Shown piece after piece: positions 44,299 through 52,756 of a stretch of DNA of 64,000 nucleotides. The DNA comes from Streptomyces sp. NBC_00568 (GTDB taxonomy: Bacteria > Actinomycetota > Actinomycetes > Streptomycetales > Streptomycetaceae): the NCBI RefSeq assembly GCF_026341855.1, contig NZ_JAPENW010000001.1, positions 5,013,001 to 5,077,000 of the forward strand, written 5' to 3'. How positions within the stretch are numbered: the stretch's first letter is position 1; every line of letters begins with the position of its first letter. Both the position numbers and the translations under genes were made by a program. Under the pieces are notes generated by a model. That model saw nothing but the letters and a program-made list of their open reading frames with translations. It was not told where the DNA came from and did not search any database.

Positions 44299-45218
44299 CA
44301 CGCGGCACCAGCACCCTTCTCGGCGACCGAGGCCGCCGTCGCGGCCGGTGAGGAGGCCAGATACGCGACCGCCTGTTCGGTGGAGCCCTCCTGGGAGGGG
44401 TGATACGTGCGGCTGAGATAGCGGGGGATGGACTTGAGCATGTCCCCGGTGGACGGCAGCACGCCCCGTTTCCCGCCGGCGTAGAAGTCCTTGAAGCTCG
44501 CCCGGCCGTTCGCCAGGGTCGGGTCGTTCTCCATGAAGAACCGGGCACCGCGCTGCCACAGGAAGACGAGCGCGGTGAACGCGGTCGCCCAGGTCCGCGC
44601 GCGCCGCCGGTAGCTGCCGTCGACGTGCAGGAACAGCTCGAACGCCACCGAGCGGTGCTCGACCTCCTCCGCGCCGTGCCAGCGCAGCAGGTCCAGCATG
44701 GTCGGATCGGCGCCCCGCCGGTCCAGCTCCTCGGCGTTGAGGACCCAGTCGCCGAGGAACGCGGTGTAGTGCTCGATCGCCGCGATCAGGGCGACCCGCT
44801 CCAGCAGCCACCACTTCCGCGCCCTGCCCGGGGGCAGCGTCCGGTCGCCGAGCAGCTTCTCGAAGAGCCAGTCGACCTGTGCGGTGTACGGCGTCGGGTC
44901 GAGCCCCAGCTCCTTGAGATGCGGCAGCACCTCGTCGTGCGCCTGCGAGTGCATCGCCTCCTGCCCGATGAACCCGATGACGTCCGCGCGCAGCCGCTCG
45001 TCGCGGATGAGGGGGAGTACCTGCTGGTACACGTGCACGAACCAGCGCTCGCCGGCCGGCAGCAGCAGATGCAGCACGTTGATGGTGTGCGTGGCGAACG
45101 GATCGTCCGGCACCCAGTGCAGCGGCGTGTCCTCCCAGGAGAACGACACCTTCCGCGCCTTGAGCGCCGTCCACTCGGACTCGACCGGCAGGGGCAGCCG
45201 GGCCTGCGTGTTAGACAT
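44298..45218 (-). CDS. Metal-dependent hydrolase/diiron protein (PF10118-like)
   Basis: A 306-residue helical protein annotated in relatives as metal-dependent hydrolase. The pattern is ferritin-like: GQEAMHSQAH supplies a Glu-x-x-His pair, AIEHYTAFLGD a second set and HGAEEVEHRSVAFEL another Glu-Glu-x-x-His, consistent with two iron ions. The partner reductase is translationally coupled downstream, which favours an oxygenase or desaturase chemistry over simple hydrolysis. It opens the operon; a 147-base gap upstream holds the promoter. Confidence 0.82.
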   Translation of the reverse strand: MSNTQARLPLPVESEWTALKARKVSFSWEDTPLHWVPDDPFATHTINVLHLLLPAGERWFVHVYQQVLPLIRDERLRADVIGFIGQEAMHSQAHDEVLPHLKELGLDPTPYTAQVDWLFEKLLGDRTLPPGRARKWWLLERVALIAAIEHYTAFLGDWVLNAEELDRRGADPTMLDLLRWHGAEEVEHRSVAFELFLHVDGSYRRRARTWATAFTALVFLWQRGARFFMENDPTLANGRASFKDFYAGGKRGVLPSTGDMLKSIPRYLSRTYHPSQEGSTEQAVAYLASSPAATAASVAEKGAGAA

Positions 45219-45365
45219 GGCGTCAATGTACTGACGGGTAGGCGCACGGAGAACCCCCGTGCGCCCACTTATTTACATCCGTGTCAGCAATCCGGCGTGA
45301 CGGTGGCGGCCGGTCAGGGACGTGACGGCGGCGGCCGGGTGCAGGTGTAGGGAGGGGTGCCGGGC

Positions 45366-47294
45366 TCAGCGCAGCCCCGAGATGCCCCGGCCGTCCTCCA
45401 GGGTCCCCTTCAGCTCGGCCTGCGCCCCCTGCTTCGTCCGTACGGCGAGCTGGGAACCCTCCGCCGACCCGCGCACCCCGCCCGTCGCGTCGACCGACGC
45501 CGTGTCCTTGCTGCCGGCCGCGAGGAGGTACCAGGCCCCCGCCCCCGACTTCCACAGCACACCGGCCAGTACGTGCGGGTCGCGGGAGCCGCACGCCGGG
45601 GAGTTCTCGGCCTTCGCGGCGACCGCCCCGTACGTCCCGCCCGAGGTGCGGAACTGGGCCAGTACCCGGGTGCCGCCGCCCCGCCAGGTGTCGGCACGGG
45701 TGCACACCCACTCCGCCGACCCGCTCGCGTCGGGCAGCGGCTGCCGCGCGTACTGCCAGGCGTTCACGGACCGCACGCCCCCCGAGCGCACGGAGGCGAG
45801 GGAGCACGCGAACGGCGCCCACCCCCGCAGGTCCTGGGCGCCCGACACCTCCCGGGGCGCGGCGGGCCGGCCCGAGGTGAGGTGGGCCGGGGTCAGCTCG
45901 CCGAGGTCGGTCAGCAGATGCGTGCCGGAACCGTCCTTGATCTGGAGCACGTTCCACGAGGTGCACGCGCCGGTCCGCGGCGGACCGGCCAGCGGGGAGG
46001 TGGCGCCGTCCGCGGACAGGGTGAGGTCCATCGCCCCGGTGGAGGGCTTCAGCAGGTCACGCTCGGCGGCCCGCTTCACCCAGGGGGCCGTCAGGTAGCG
46101 GACGTTGCCGTCGGCCCGGCCCAGCACCACCGCGCTCGCCTCGGCCCCGCTCGCCCCGTCGACCCGCGCGAAGTCGAGGGCCGCGCCGCCGGTGCCGTCC
46201 CGCGGCTCGGCGTAGCGCGCGACGCGCAGACCGTCGTAGAGGAGCACCACCCGCGCCTGGTCGACCTCGCCCGCGTACAGCAGCTGGGGCGGGCCGGGCG
46301 GGGCGCCGGAGGGTGTGCCGGGCGTCGCCGAGACCTGCACGGACTCGCCGGGCCTGGCCCAGACGGCGAGCGCGCGGCGCAGCAGCGCGGTGTCGTCGAC
46401 GAGATCGCCGCGGGCCGGCCACACGGAGAAGTCGGTGCGCGCGGAGGACTCCCAGGCCGCCGCCGCGACCCGCTCCAGCCTGGCGGGGTCGAGGGCGGCC
46501 TCGGCGGCCGGGTTCTGCGCGTAGGAGGGAGCCGCGGCGCCGTCCGGGCCCCAGCCGTCGCCCGGCAGTCCGAGCAGCGCGCCGCAGACGGCCACGGCGG
46601 CGGTGGCGGCGAGGGCGGCCTTCATGTGCTGCCTGCGCCGCATCAGGTCGGTGGGCCGGGCGTGCAGGGAGCAGGGGTCGAACTCGGGGGAGCCGAGCAG
46701 CGCGTCCCGCGGCTCGATGCCCGCGGCCTCCTTCAGCGCCGCGGCCGGGTCCGCGACGCCCGCCGCGGCCAGCATCCTGCGCAGGTTCGCGTCGGACAGC
46801 TTCTCCAGGCCGCGCAGCACGTACGCGGCACGGGCCGGCCCCGACAGCGCGGACAGCCGCTGGTCCAGGGCCAGTTCCTCGGCGCCGCCCGAGCGCGGGA
46901 AGAGCCGCAGACCCCACACATGGGGGAGGAGGGGCGGCAGCTGGGACCGCTTGGGCCACGCCCGCCGCTTCAGCGGCAGCCCCGCCTCCAGTGCCGTACG
47001 CACCACCCGCAGGCGTACGAAGGCATAGCCCGGGTCGCCGTCGCGGCCACCACCGCTCTGCTGCGCCGGAATGACCGAGGCGTCGCCCGAAGCGCGGCCG
47101 CGCGGCAGCGCGCGCTGGGTGAGGGCGTGCGCGGTCAGTACCCGGCGGTTGCGGCCGAGGCTCGGCGGAAGCACCAGATAGGCCAGCCGGACCAGCCGCG
47201 GGTAGTGCTCGACGAGCGCGGCCTCGGCCTGCTCGACGTCGACGACCGCTCCGGAGGAGGCTGCGGGGCGCGGGGCTACATCCTGTGACTGCAC
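45366..47294 (-). CDS. Sigma-factor-like N-terminus fused to transmembrane and extracellular region
   Basis: A 642-residue protein. Residues 20-210 resemble degenerate sigma-70 regions 2 and 4 (VEHYPRLVRLAYLVLP; ALDQRLSALSGPARAAYVLR, LSDANLRRMLAAAGV), and a single membrane segment (about 230-250, MKAALAATAAVAVCGALLGLP) follows. The outer 390 residues contain scattered cysteines and beta-rich blocks with no known family. The promoter-recognition helix is poorly preserved, so RNA polymerase binding is doubtful. The start at GTG 47294 lacks a clear ribosome site. It may be a transmembrane regulator of ECF lineage. Confidence 0.62.
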   Translation of the reverse strand: MQSQDVAPRPAASSGAVVDVEQAEAALVEHYPRLVRLAYLVLPPSLGRNRRVLTAHALTQRALPRGRASGDASVIPAQQSGGGRDGDPGYAFVRLRVVRTALEAGLPLKRRAWPKRSQLPPLLPHVWGLRLFPRSGGAEELALDQRLSALSGPARAAYVLRGLEKLSDANLRRMLAAAGVADPAAALKEAAGIEPRDALLGSPEFDPCSLHARPTDLMRRRQHMKAALAATAAVAVCGALLGLPGDGWGPDGAAAPSYAQNPAAEAALDPARLERVAAAAWESSARTDFSVWPARGDLVDDTALLRRALAVWARPGESVQVSATPGTPSGAPPGPPQLLYAGEVDQARVVLLYDGLRVARYAEPRDGTGGAALDFARVDGASGAEASAVVLGRADGNVRYLTAPWVKRAAERDLLKPSTGAMDLTLSADGATSPLAGPPRTGACTSWNVLQIKDGSGTHLLTDLGELTPAHLTSGRPAAPREVSGAQDLRGWAPFACSLASVRSGGVRSVNAWQYARQPLPDASGSAEWVCTRADTWRGGGTRVLAQFRTSGGTYGAVAAKAENSPACGSRDPHVLAGVLWKSGAGAWYLLAAGSKDTASVDATGGVRGSAEGSQLAVRTKQGAQAELKGTLEDGRGISGLR

Positions 47295-47335
47295 GTTCAG
47301 CAGAACGAGCGAATCGGTGGATGGTCACCGAGCCC

Positions 47336-47845
47336 CTAGTCCTGCGAGTCCTCGGGCTCCACGAGAAGGCGCGCGTAGTTCGCCATCGACCGCTGGTAGC
47401 GCGGCAGATGGGGGGCCAGCGCACCGATCACCAGGGACAGGCCCTCGCGTTCGCGGCCGAGGTCGGCGAGGCAGAGCGCCAGACAGGCCCGCACCGCGTC
47501 GTCCAACTCGTCGGAGGGGCCGATCAGTTCGGGGGTGAGGAGCTTGACGCCCTCGTCCGCCTGTCCGATGTTCCGCAGCGAACTGGAGAGCTGGATCTTC
47601 GCGCGCCGGCCGTTGTATCCGCTCAGGCCGCGGGCCAGCGCCTCCCGGTACAGCGGTACGGCGTTGTCGGAGTGACCCGTCGAGTCCCAGGCGCAGGCCT
47701 GCTCGAAGGGGCCGAGGGGGCTGTCCGCGGGCAGCTCGGCCACCAGGGTGTCGATCACCGCCCGGAAGTCCGCCGCCCGCTCTTCCTCGTAGTCGTCGAA
47801 GGTGGCCCAGGCCGCCGCCGTACGCTCTTCCCAGTCTTCGTTCAC
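47336..47845 (-). CDS. Tetratricopeptide-repeat protein
   Basis: A 169-residue cytoplasmic protein with about three TPR-like helical hairpins (FEQACAWDSTGHSDNAVPLY; IQLSSSLRNIGQADEGVKLL; CLALCLADLGREREGLSLVI). TPR proteins scaffold protein-protein contacts. GTG 47845 with GAGGGTG upstream is preferred over GTG 47854. The gene lies 41 bases before the sigma-like gene on the same strand. Confidence 0.75.
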   Translation of the reverse strand: MNEDWEERTAAAWATFDDYEEERAADFRAVIDTLVAELPADSPLGPFEQACAWDSTGHSDNAVPLYREALARGLSGYNGRRAKIQLSSSLRNIGQADEGVKLLTPELIGPSDELDDAVRACLALCLADLGREREGLSLVIGALAPHLPRYQRSMANYARLLVEPEDSQD

Positions 47846-48001
47846 GGGTGACACCCTCGCACAGCTGTACCCCTGGCGGTATCGGGTTCACCACCAGGGA
47901 CGGCGGCCGATTGAGCACGGGGCCGCCGGGAGCCGTATCGAAGGCAGAGCCCTCGCCGGGGCTCTCCTCGGCGTGAACGCCGACAGGTACCGGAGGAACG
48001 T

Positions 48002-48469
48002 ATGAGGTTGACACGCGAGAAGCTTCTGGCCGGAGCGGCCGTGGCCGCCCTGCTGGCACTGACCGGCTGCGGCGGCGGCTCGGACGACAAGGGCACGGGA
48101 GCGAAGGAGACCGTCCCGGCCACGGCGACCGGCAGCCTGGAGGACCTGGCGGCCGAGGTGAAGTGCCGGCCGGACATCCAGACCGACGCGGACGAGATCC
48201 GCCAGGGCGTCTGCAAGATCAGCGCCGGCAAGTTCATCCTGGCTACCTTCGCCACGGACCGCGGCCAGCGCGAGTGGCTCAACGGGGCCAAGGACTACGG
48301 CGGGTCGTATCTCGTCGGCGCCAAGTGGGTCGCCGTCGGGGACCAGAAGATGGTCACGACGCTGCGCGGTCAGCTCGGCGGGACCTTGGAGGAGGGGGTC
48401 TCGCACCACTCGGGAGGAAGTGGTGGTGGGGGAACCGAGACCGAGCACTCCGGTCACCACAGCGGCTGA
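48002..48469 (+). CDS. Small lipoprotein, function unknown
   Basis: A 155-residue precursor with a lipobox LLALTGCGGG (acylated Cys near 23), a disordered start and a compact middle with two cysteines (KCRPDIQTDADEIRQGVC). It then has AKWVAVGDQKMVTTLRGQL and a His/Gly/Ser-rich tail (HHSGGSGGGG, HSGHHSG) that might bind metal. Ribosome site GGAGGAA is close to the ATG. I do not recognise a family beyond streptomycete lipoproteins. Confidence 0.76.
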   Translation: MRLTREKLLAGAAVAALLALTGCGGGSDDKGTGAKETVPATATGSLEDLAAEVKCRPDIQTDADEIRQGVCKISAGKFILATFATDRGQREWLNGAKDYGGSYLVGAKWVAVGDQKMVTTLRGQLGGTLEEGVSHHSGGSGGGGTETEHSGHHSG

Positions 48470-48491
48470 CCGCGCAGGACTTGGGGAGAAA

Positions 48492-48529
48492 AGAGAGCCG
48501 GTGGCGGGAGATCCCGCCACCGGCTCTCT
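48492..48529. terminator. Perfect 18-bp bidirectional terminator
   Basis: AGAGAGCCGGTGGCGGGA pairs perfectly with its complement over an effectively 2-base centre, between the lipoprotein stop and the stop of the leftward DUF1996 gene. Confidence 0.88.
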
Positions 48530-48537
48530 CATGGGGG

Positions 48538-50097
48538 CTACTTACAACGCTGACCGTTGTTGATGCAGGTGACCATCTTGTTCATCAGCTTGTCGTCGAA
48601 GACGTTGATGAAGTCGTCATGGTCGGTCGAGGGCTTGTGCAGCTGCTCGGGGAAACCGTCCACCGCGTAGGCGTTCTTGATCTGCCCGTTGGTGAGGGTC
48701 GGGGCCCGGAAGCCGTAGACCAGCCGCATCGTCAGCTGCGGGATGGCCTTGAAGCCGTTCGCGCAGTTGCCCTGGGCGTCGGCGAAGGCCACGTGGGTGC
48801 GGTGGTTCGCGCTGTCGGCGTTCACCCCGTCCCAGCAGCTCTGGAAGGCGAAGGTGCGGACCACGGTGCTGCCCCGCGGGCAGATCGGGTACTGCGCCGT
48901 CAGCTGCACCTTGTTCTCGAAGCCGGTGCAGCTCCAGTGGGCGTTGGCGTTCGCGAGACCGTTGGTCGTGGTCTTCGCGTCACCGGTGATGATGCGCAGG
49001 AACTTCGGCATCGCGACGACCTTGCTCTTCGCGTTGCCGACGAACTTGATCTGCGCCTGCTTCACCTGCTGGATCTGGCCGACGTTGAGTTCCTTGCCGC
49101 CGCCGTCGTTGTTCTGGTCGAAGTCCTGCGTACCGTTCTGGATACGCACGACCGGCCAGTAGTACGACGACTTGTCGCCCTGGTTGGCACAGGAGGTCTG
49201 GGCCGCAGCGAACGTGTCGTTGTTGGCGAAGGCGTCGTTCGACTGGTTGCCGACGTAGTCGTGCAGGTGGTGCGCGCCGTTGGTGACACCGGGCGCCACG
49301 ATCACGTTGTCGGTGTTGAACTTCTTGTTCGCGTTGACACCGCAGGAGCTCGAGAACGTACCGGACGAACCGCCGTTCTGAGTACGGGCCTTGCGAGCCA
49401 CATTCGGCTGGACCTTCGTGATGTCCACGAAGTCGGCCGCCACCGGACCGTTTCCGGCCTGGCCGCCGTTGCCCGCCTGGGCGCCGCCGGCCGGAGCGCT
49501 GGCACTGGCACTCGCGCCGGCACCGGCGCCTGCGTTGGCACCCGCACCTGCGTTGGCACCCGCACCCGCACTCGCCGACGGACTGGCCGCGGCGCCGCCG
49601 TTGTTCTGGCCACCGGCGTTCGTCTGGTCCGCGGGCGCACCGGTGCAGGTGGAGAGACCGTCGAGCCAGCCCGGAGCCTTTCCGCCGACCCGGTTGATCT
49701 CCAGCTTGATCCGGTCGATGATCACCGACCGGTTGTTCTTCAGCGGATTGAGGATGGAGTTCTGAACGAAACTCGCGTCCCTCGTCTGCGCGTCCCGGGT
49801 GGTGGCCAGTCGCTGGTAGGCGGCGGTGATCTGCTGGTCGAGCGTGGCCAGTTCTCCGTCGACCTCACCCCGCGCCTGCTTCGGAACGTTGGTCAGTTTC
49901 TGACCGACATCCGGACAGGTGATCGTCGCGACCTGCGCGCCGGCGGCCTTGGTGGTGTTGGTAGACGAGTTCTTCTCGTGTGCCGAGGCGTAGAAATTCG
50001 CCCAGACCAGCCCACCCCCGCCGATCGCGAGCGCAGCCGACGCGGCAATGGCACGAACGGCCAGCGGCGAACGGCGTTTTCGTATGTTGCGTCCCAT
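48538..50097 (-). CDS. Secreted DUF1996 protein with low-complexity linker
   Basis: A 519-residue exported protein. An N-terminal signal or anchor (RAIAASAALAIGGGGLVWANF) is followed by a helical segment of unknown role. An Ala/Gly/Ser linker of about 55 residues (GAGANAGAGANAGAGAGASA) comes next, then a DUF1996 domain of about 280 residues. DUF1996 hallmarks are NGAHHLHDYVGN, the FQSCWDGVN segment and NHRTHVAFAD, with conserved cysteines and histidines. The family is widespread in actinomycetes and fungi with unknown activity. AGAGGAG precedes ATG 50097; a longer frame upstream is not supported. Confidence 0.86.
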   Translation of the reverse strand: MGRNIRKRRSPLAVRAIAASAALAIGGGGLVWANFYASAHEKNSSTNTTKAAGAQVATITCPDVGQKLTNVPKQARGEVDGELATLDQQITAAYQRLATTRDAQTRDASFVQNSILNPLKNNRSVIIDRIKLEINRVGGKAPGWLDGLSTCTGAPADQTNAGGQNNGGAAASPSASAGAGANAGAGANAGAGAGASASASAPAGGAQAGNGGQAGNGPVAADFVDITKVQPNVARKARTQNGGSSGTFSSSCGVNANKKFNTDNVIVAPGVTNGAHHLHDYVGNQSNDAFANNDTFAAAQTSCANQGDKSSYYWPVVRIQNGTQDFDQNNDGGGKELNVGQIQQVKQAQIKFVGNAKSKVVAMPKFLRIITGDAKTTTNGLANANAHWSCTGFENKVQLTAQYPICPRGSTVVRTFAFQSCWDGVNADSANHRTHVAFADAQGNCANGFKAIPQLTMRLVYGFRAPTLTNGQIKNAYAVDGFPEQLHKPSTDHDDFINVFDDKLMNKMVTCINNGQRCK

Positions 50098-50670
50098 GGA
50101 ACTCCTCTGACTTCCTTGCGGGGCAGCGAGGCGCCCGACAGGAGTGAAGCGGCTCCATTCCATACGCACGAGGCGTGTGAGGCGTTCAGGAGCCTCCAGA
50201 AAAACTTAGAAGTTCGTGAGACCAATTCGGGCACAATGGGCTCAGAAGCCCGCGAATTCACGAGAGTTGATCTGCTCATTCAGGTTTGACGGCGCTTTTT
50301 GACTGAAATTCAGTGAGCCGCCTCGCTCCGAATGGGCGCGCATCGCGAGGACGCTTCGGTGACCGTCGTCCGAGACCTCCGCCTTGGCGAAGACGGTGGA
50401 GATTCGCCGGATGACCGCCCGCTCAGGGAAAGGGAGTTGGGCTGTGACCGCCCACTCGGCCGTCCCCTGCCATCAGGCCGCGCCCATCCCGCGGGCGGGG
50501 CGTGAACCACCCCCGGAATCGATCTCGAAGCCGTATGCCCGAAGTATCCGGAGCGGGCCGTCGCGGCGGGAAGAGATCCGCCGACCGAAGAGGGCGGTCA
50601 TGGGGCCGGGAACCGCGGAGGGGCGGGCCGACGCCCACCCCCCCCCACGACTGGCGGTCATGCCCACGGG
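50098..50670. other. Intergenic region upstream of the DUF1996 gene
   Basis: About 570 bases. The first part (50110-50290) is relatively AT-rich and holds the DUF1996 promoter. From 50300 the sequence turns GC-rich, with frames on both strands but no ribosome site or recognisable product. I see no gene and no strong hairpin except possible pairing near the start of the next stop at 50671. Confidence 0.5.
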
Positions 50671-51693
50671 TCAGGAATTCCCGGGTATCCGGATCCCGAG
50701 GACCTTCGCCTCCGTCACCGGATCCAGTCCCACCGGTGGCCGGTCGGCCCGCAAGGGCGCCACCCCGCCGCGCGACCGCAGCCAGCTCCAGGTGTCGGCG
50801 ACCGTCTCCTCGACCGGGCGGCACCGCAGCCCCGCGCCCACCGCCCGGGAGACGTCCGCCGAGAACAGTGCGGCCTCGAAGTCGCTCCCGGGCGGCACCC
50901 ACACCGGCAGCTGGCTCCACGGCTCGATCCCGGCGGCGAGAACGGCCTCGGGCTCCGTCCAGCGGAGCTCGGCCCTCGCCCCGGTGACCCGCACGCACGC
51001 GTCGAGCAGTGCCCCCATCGTGCTGTGCCCCGAAGGGCCGGCCAGGTTGTACGCCCCGTCGCGTTCCGCCTCCACCGCCCCGAGCGTCCACTCCGCGAGG
51101 TCCCGGACGTCGATGTACTGGAGCGGCAGATCCCGCGGCCCGGGAGCGAGCACGGGACCGCCCGCAGCGATCCGGTTCAGCCACCAGGGCAACCGCCCGA
51201 TGTTCTCGTACGGCCCGAGGATCAGCCCGGACCGTACGAGCAGCGAGCGCCCGGTGCCGAAGGCGTCGAGCACGGCCAGCTCCCCGCCCCGCTTGTCCCG
51301 GGCGTAGTCGGTCCCGTCCGCGTCGGCCGACGCCCCGTCCACGAGCTTCGTGCCCTCGTCGTACCCGGCTTCCGGGGGCCACGCGTACACGGAACTGCTC
51401 GACACATACACATGACGGGACACCCGTCCGGCCAGCAGACGTGCCGCGTCCCGGACGACCCGGGGCGCCCCCGACCAGGTGTCGACGACGGCATCCCATT
51501 CGTCCGAGGTGCCCGCGAGCGCCGCGAGGCCGTCCGGCGCCGTGCGGTCACCCAGCAACGACCTCACCCCGGCAGGGGGTTGGTGCCGTCCGCGATGGAA
51601 GACGGTGACCTCCCACCCCCGGCCGAGCGCCGCCTCCACGACGGCACGCCCCACGAACTCCGTACCGCCCAGCATCAGAAGTCTCCGCGTCAT
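50671..51693 (-). CDS. NAD-dependent epimerase/dehydratase family protein
   Basis: A 340-residue Rossmann-fold short-chain reductase of the extended type. The nucleotide-binding motif is LLMLGGTEFVGRAVV (a GGTxFxG variant of GxxGxxG). VYVSSSSVYAWPPEAGY supplies the catalytic Ser, and DYARDKRGGE the Tyr-x-x-x-Lys position in shifted form. This layout matches the actinobacterial subfamily of reductases annotated as NAD-dependent epimerases whose substrate is unknown. ATG 51693 is used. The long frame upstream of it overlaps a non-coding stretch. Confidence 0.86.
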   Translation of the reverse strand: MTRRLLMLGGTEFVGRAVVEAALGRGWEVTVFHRGRHQPPAGVRSLLGDRTAPDGLAALAGTSDEWDAVVDTWSGAPRVVRDAARLLAGRVSRHVYVSSSSVYAWPPEAGYDEGTKLVDGASADADGTDYARDKRGGELAVLDAFGTGRSLLVRSGLILGPYENIGRLPWWLNRIAAGGPVLAPGPRDLPLQYIDVRDLAEWTLGAVEAERDGAYNLAGPSGHSTMGALLDACVRVTGARAELRWTEPEAVLAAGIEPWSQLPVWVPPGSDFEAALFSADVSRAVGAGLRCRPVEETVADTWSWLRSRGGVAPLRADRPPVGLDPVTEAKVLGIRIPGNS

Positions 51694-51849
51694 ACGGACG
51701 ACTCTGCACGGACTCCCCGCCCGGTGGCACGGGAATCTGCTGACAGGCGAATCATGGAACTGAGAAGGCCCGGCCGAAGCGGTCGACGCCCGGTGGGAGG
51801 CGTGACGTCCGGCCGGACCGTCCACAGCTGGTCGAAGGGGTCCCCGAGG

Positions 51850-52428
51850 TCAACGGCCCGTCGGCGGAGCGTACTTGTAGCCGACTCGACGCACCGTCTG
51901 GATGGCCTGGCGGTGCCGCGCCCCGAGCTTGCGGCGCAGCCGGGCGACATGGACGTCGACGGTCCGCCCGTCCCCGACGTGCCCGTAGCCCCACACCGTG
52001 GAGACCAACTGGTCGCGGGTGTGCACCCGGTGCGGATGCCGGACGAGATGCGCGAGCAGCTCGAACTCCAGGTAGGTGAGGTCGAGCACCTGCCCGTCGA
52101 TCTCGGCGGTGCGCTGCACGGTGTCGATGCGCACCAGCGGCTCGGCGCCGTCGCCGACGGCCGGCTGCTCGGCCCGGTCCGTCACGGCGACCGGAAACAG
52201 GGGCTGCTGGTCCGCCGGTACGAGGACCAGGTAGCCGATCATCGGCGGCTGCCCCGGCAGGACCGGCAGCGCGTGCTGGGGAGCGGGCAGCCAGGTGGCG
52301 CCCGGCGGCAGGAAGTCGGCGACGTCGACCACCTCGTCCCGGTCGACGGCACGCAGTCGGTGCCGTCCCGGGGCGGTCGATGGGGTGGGGGCCGTCGCGA
52401 CGGAGGAGTAGGAACGAGTGGTCGCCAT
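51850..52428 (-). CDS. Receiverless winged-helix (OmpR/PhoB-type) DNA-binding protein
   Basis: A 192-residue protein. The C-terminal 95 residues form the OmpR/PhoB DNA-binding domain (LDLTYLEFELLAHLVRHPHR, then RDQLVSTVWGYGHVGDGRTV and HVARLRRKLGARHRQAIQTV, ending RRVGYKY). The N-terminal half has no receiver and no phosphoacceptor; it contains a beta-rich segment (PPMIGYLVLVPADQQPLFPV) of unknown role. Such orphan regulators bind direct repeats and act independently of a kinase. The gene has no obvious operon partner. Confidence 0.82.
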   Translation of the reverse strand: MATTRSYSSVATAPTPSTAPGRHRLRAVDRDEVVDVADFLPPGATWLPAPQHALPVLPGQPPMIGYLVLVPADQQPLFPVAVTDRAEQPAVGDGAEPLVRIDTVQRTAEIDGQVLDLTYLEFELLAHLVRHPHRVHTRDQLVSTVWGYGHVGDGRTVDVHVARLRRKLGARHRQAIQTVRRVGYKYAPPTGR

Positions 52429-52544
52429 GAGAGGTCAGCTCTTTCGCGCGAGAAGTTCGTCGGAAGGTCGACGACCGCGAGTTCGTGGTCGGGCCGTCGA
52501 GGACGTACGTCGTGCGCGCTGGCCGAAGGCCGGGGTGTACGGCT

Positions 52545-52667
52545 TTAGAGGGCCTGCGCGTTCATCGCGCGGCAACACTCTCGGTCGAAGTCGTGGTGCT
52601 GACGGGAAGGCCAGAAGGGCTCGAGGTCATGGCGACCCGTCGCGGTGTACTTCTGGATGCTGGCCAT
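52545..52667 (-). CDS. Possible 40-residue protein
   Basis: Short leftward frame from ATG 52667 with GGAGG directly upstream. It reads MASIQKYTATGRHDLEPFWP and continues HHDFDRECCRAMNAQAL. The aromatic, histidine and cysteine content is unlike random GC-rich frames. It could be a leader peptide or a small conserved protein; no downstream gene in the same direction makes a leader less likely. Position between the wHTH gene and a DUF6891 gene gives no hint of function. Confidence 0.42.
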   Translation of the reverse strand: MASIQKYTATGRHDLEPFWPSRQHHDFDRECCRAMNAQAL

Positions 52668-52756
52668 GCCTCCATTGAAGCAGAAGCCGGAGCCCGGCAG
52701 GAGACCTCTCTCAAGGGCCGGACGCTTCCTTGGCGCGAACTTGACGGTGCGTACCC

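Noticed and set aside
50310..50510. A 66-codon leftward frame
   Set aside because: Ser/Arg-rich, no ribosome site, in a region with no sign of coding.
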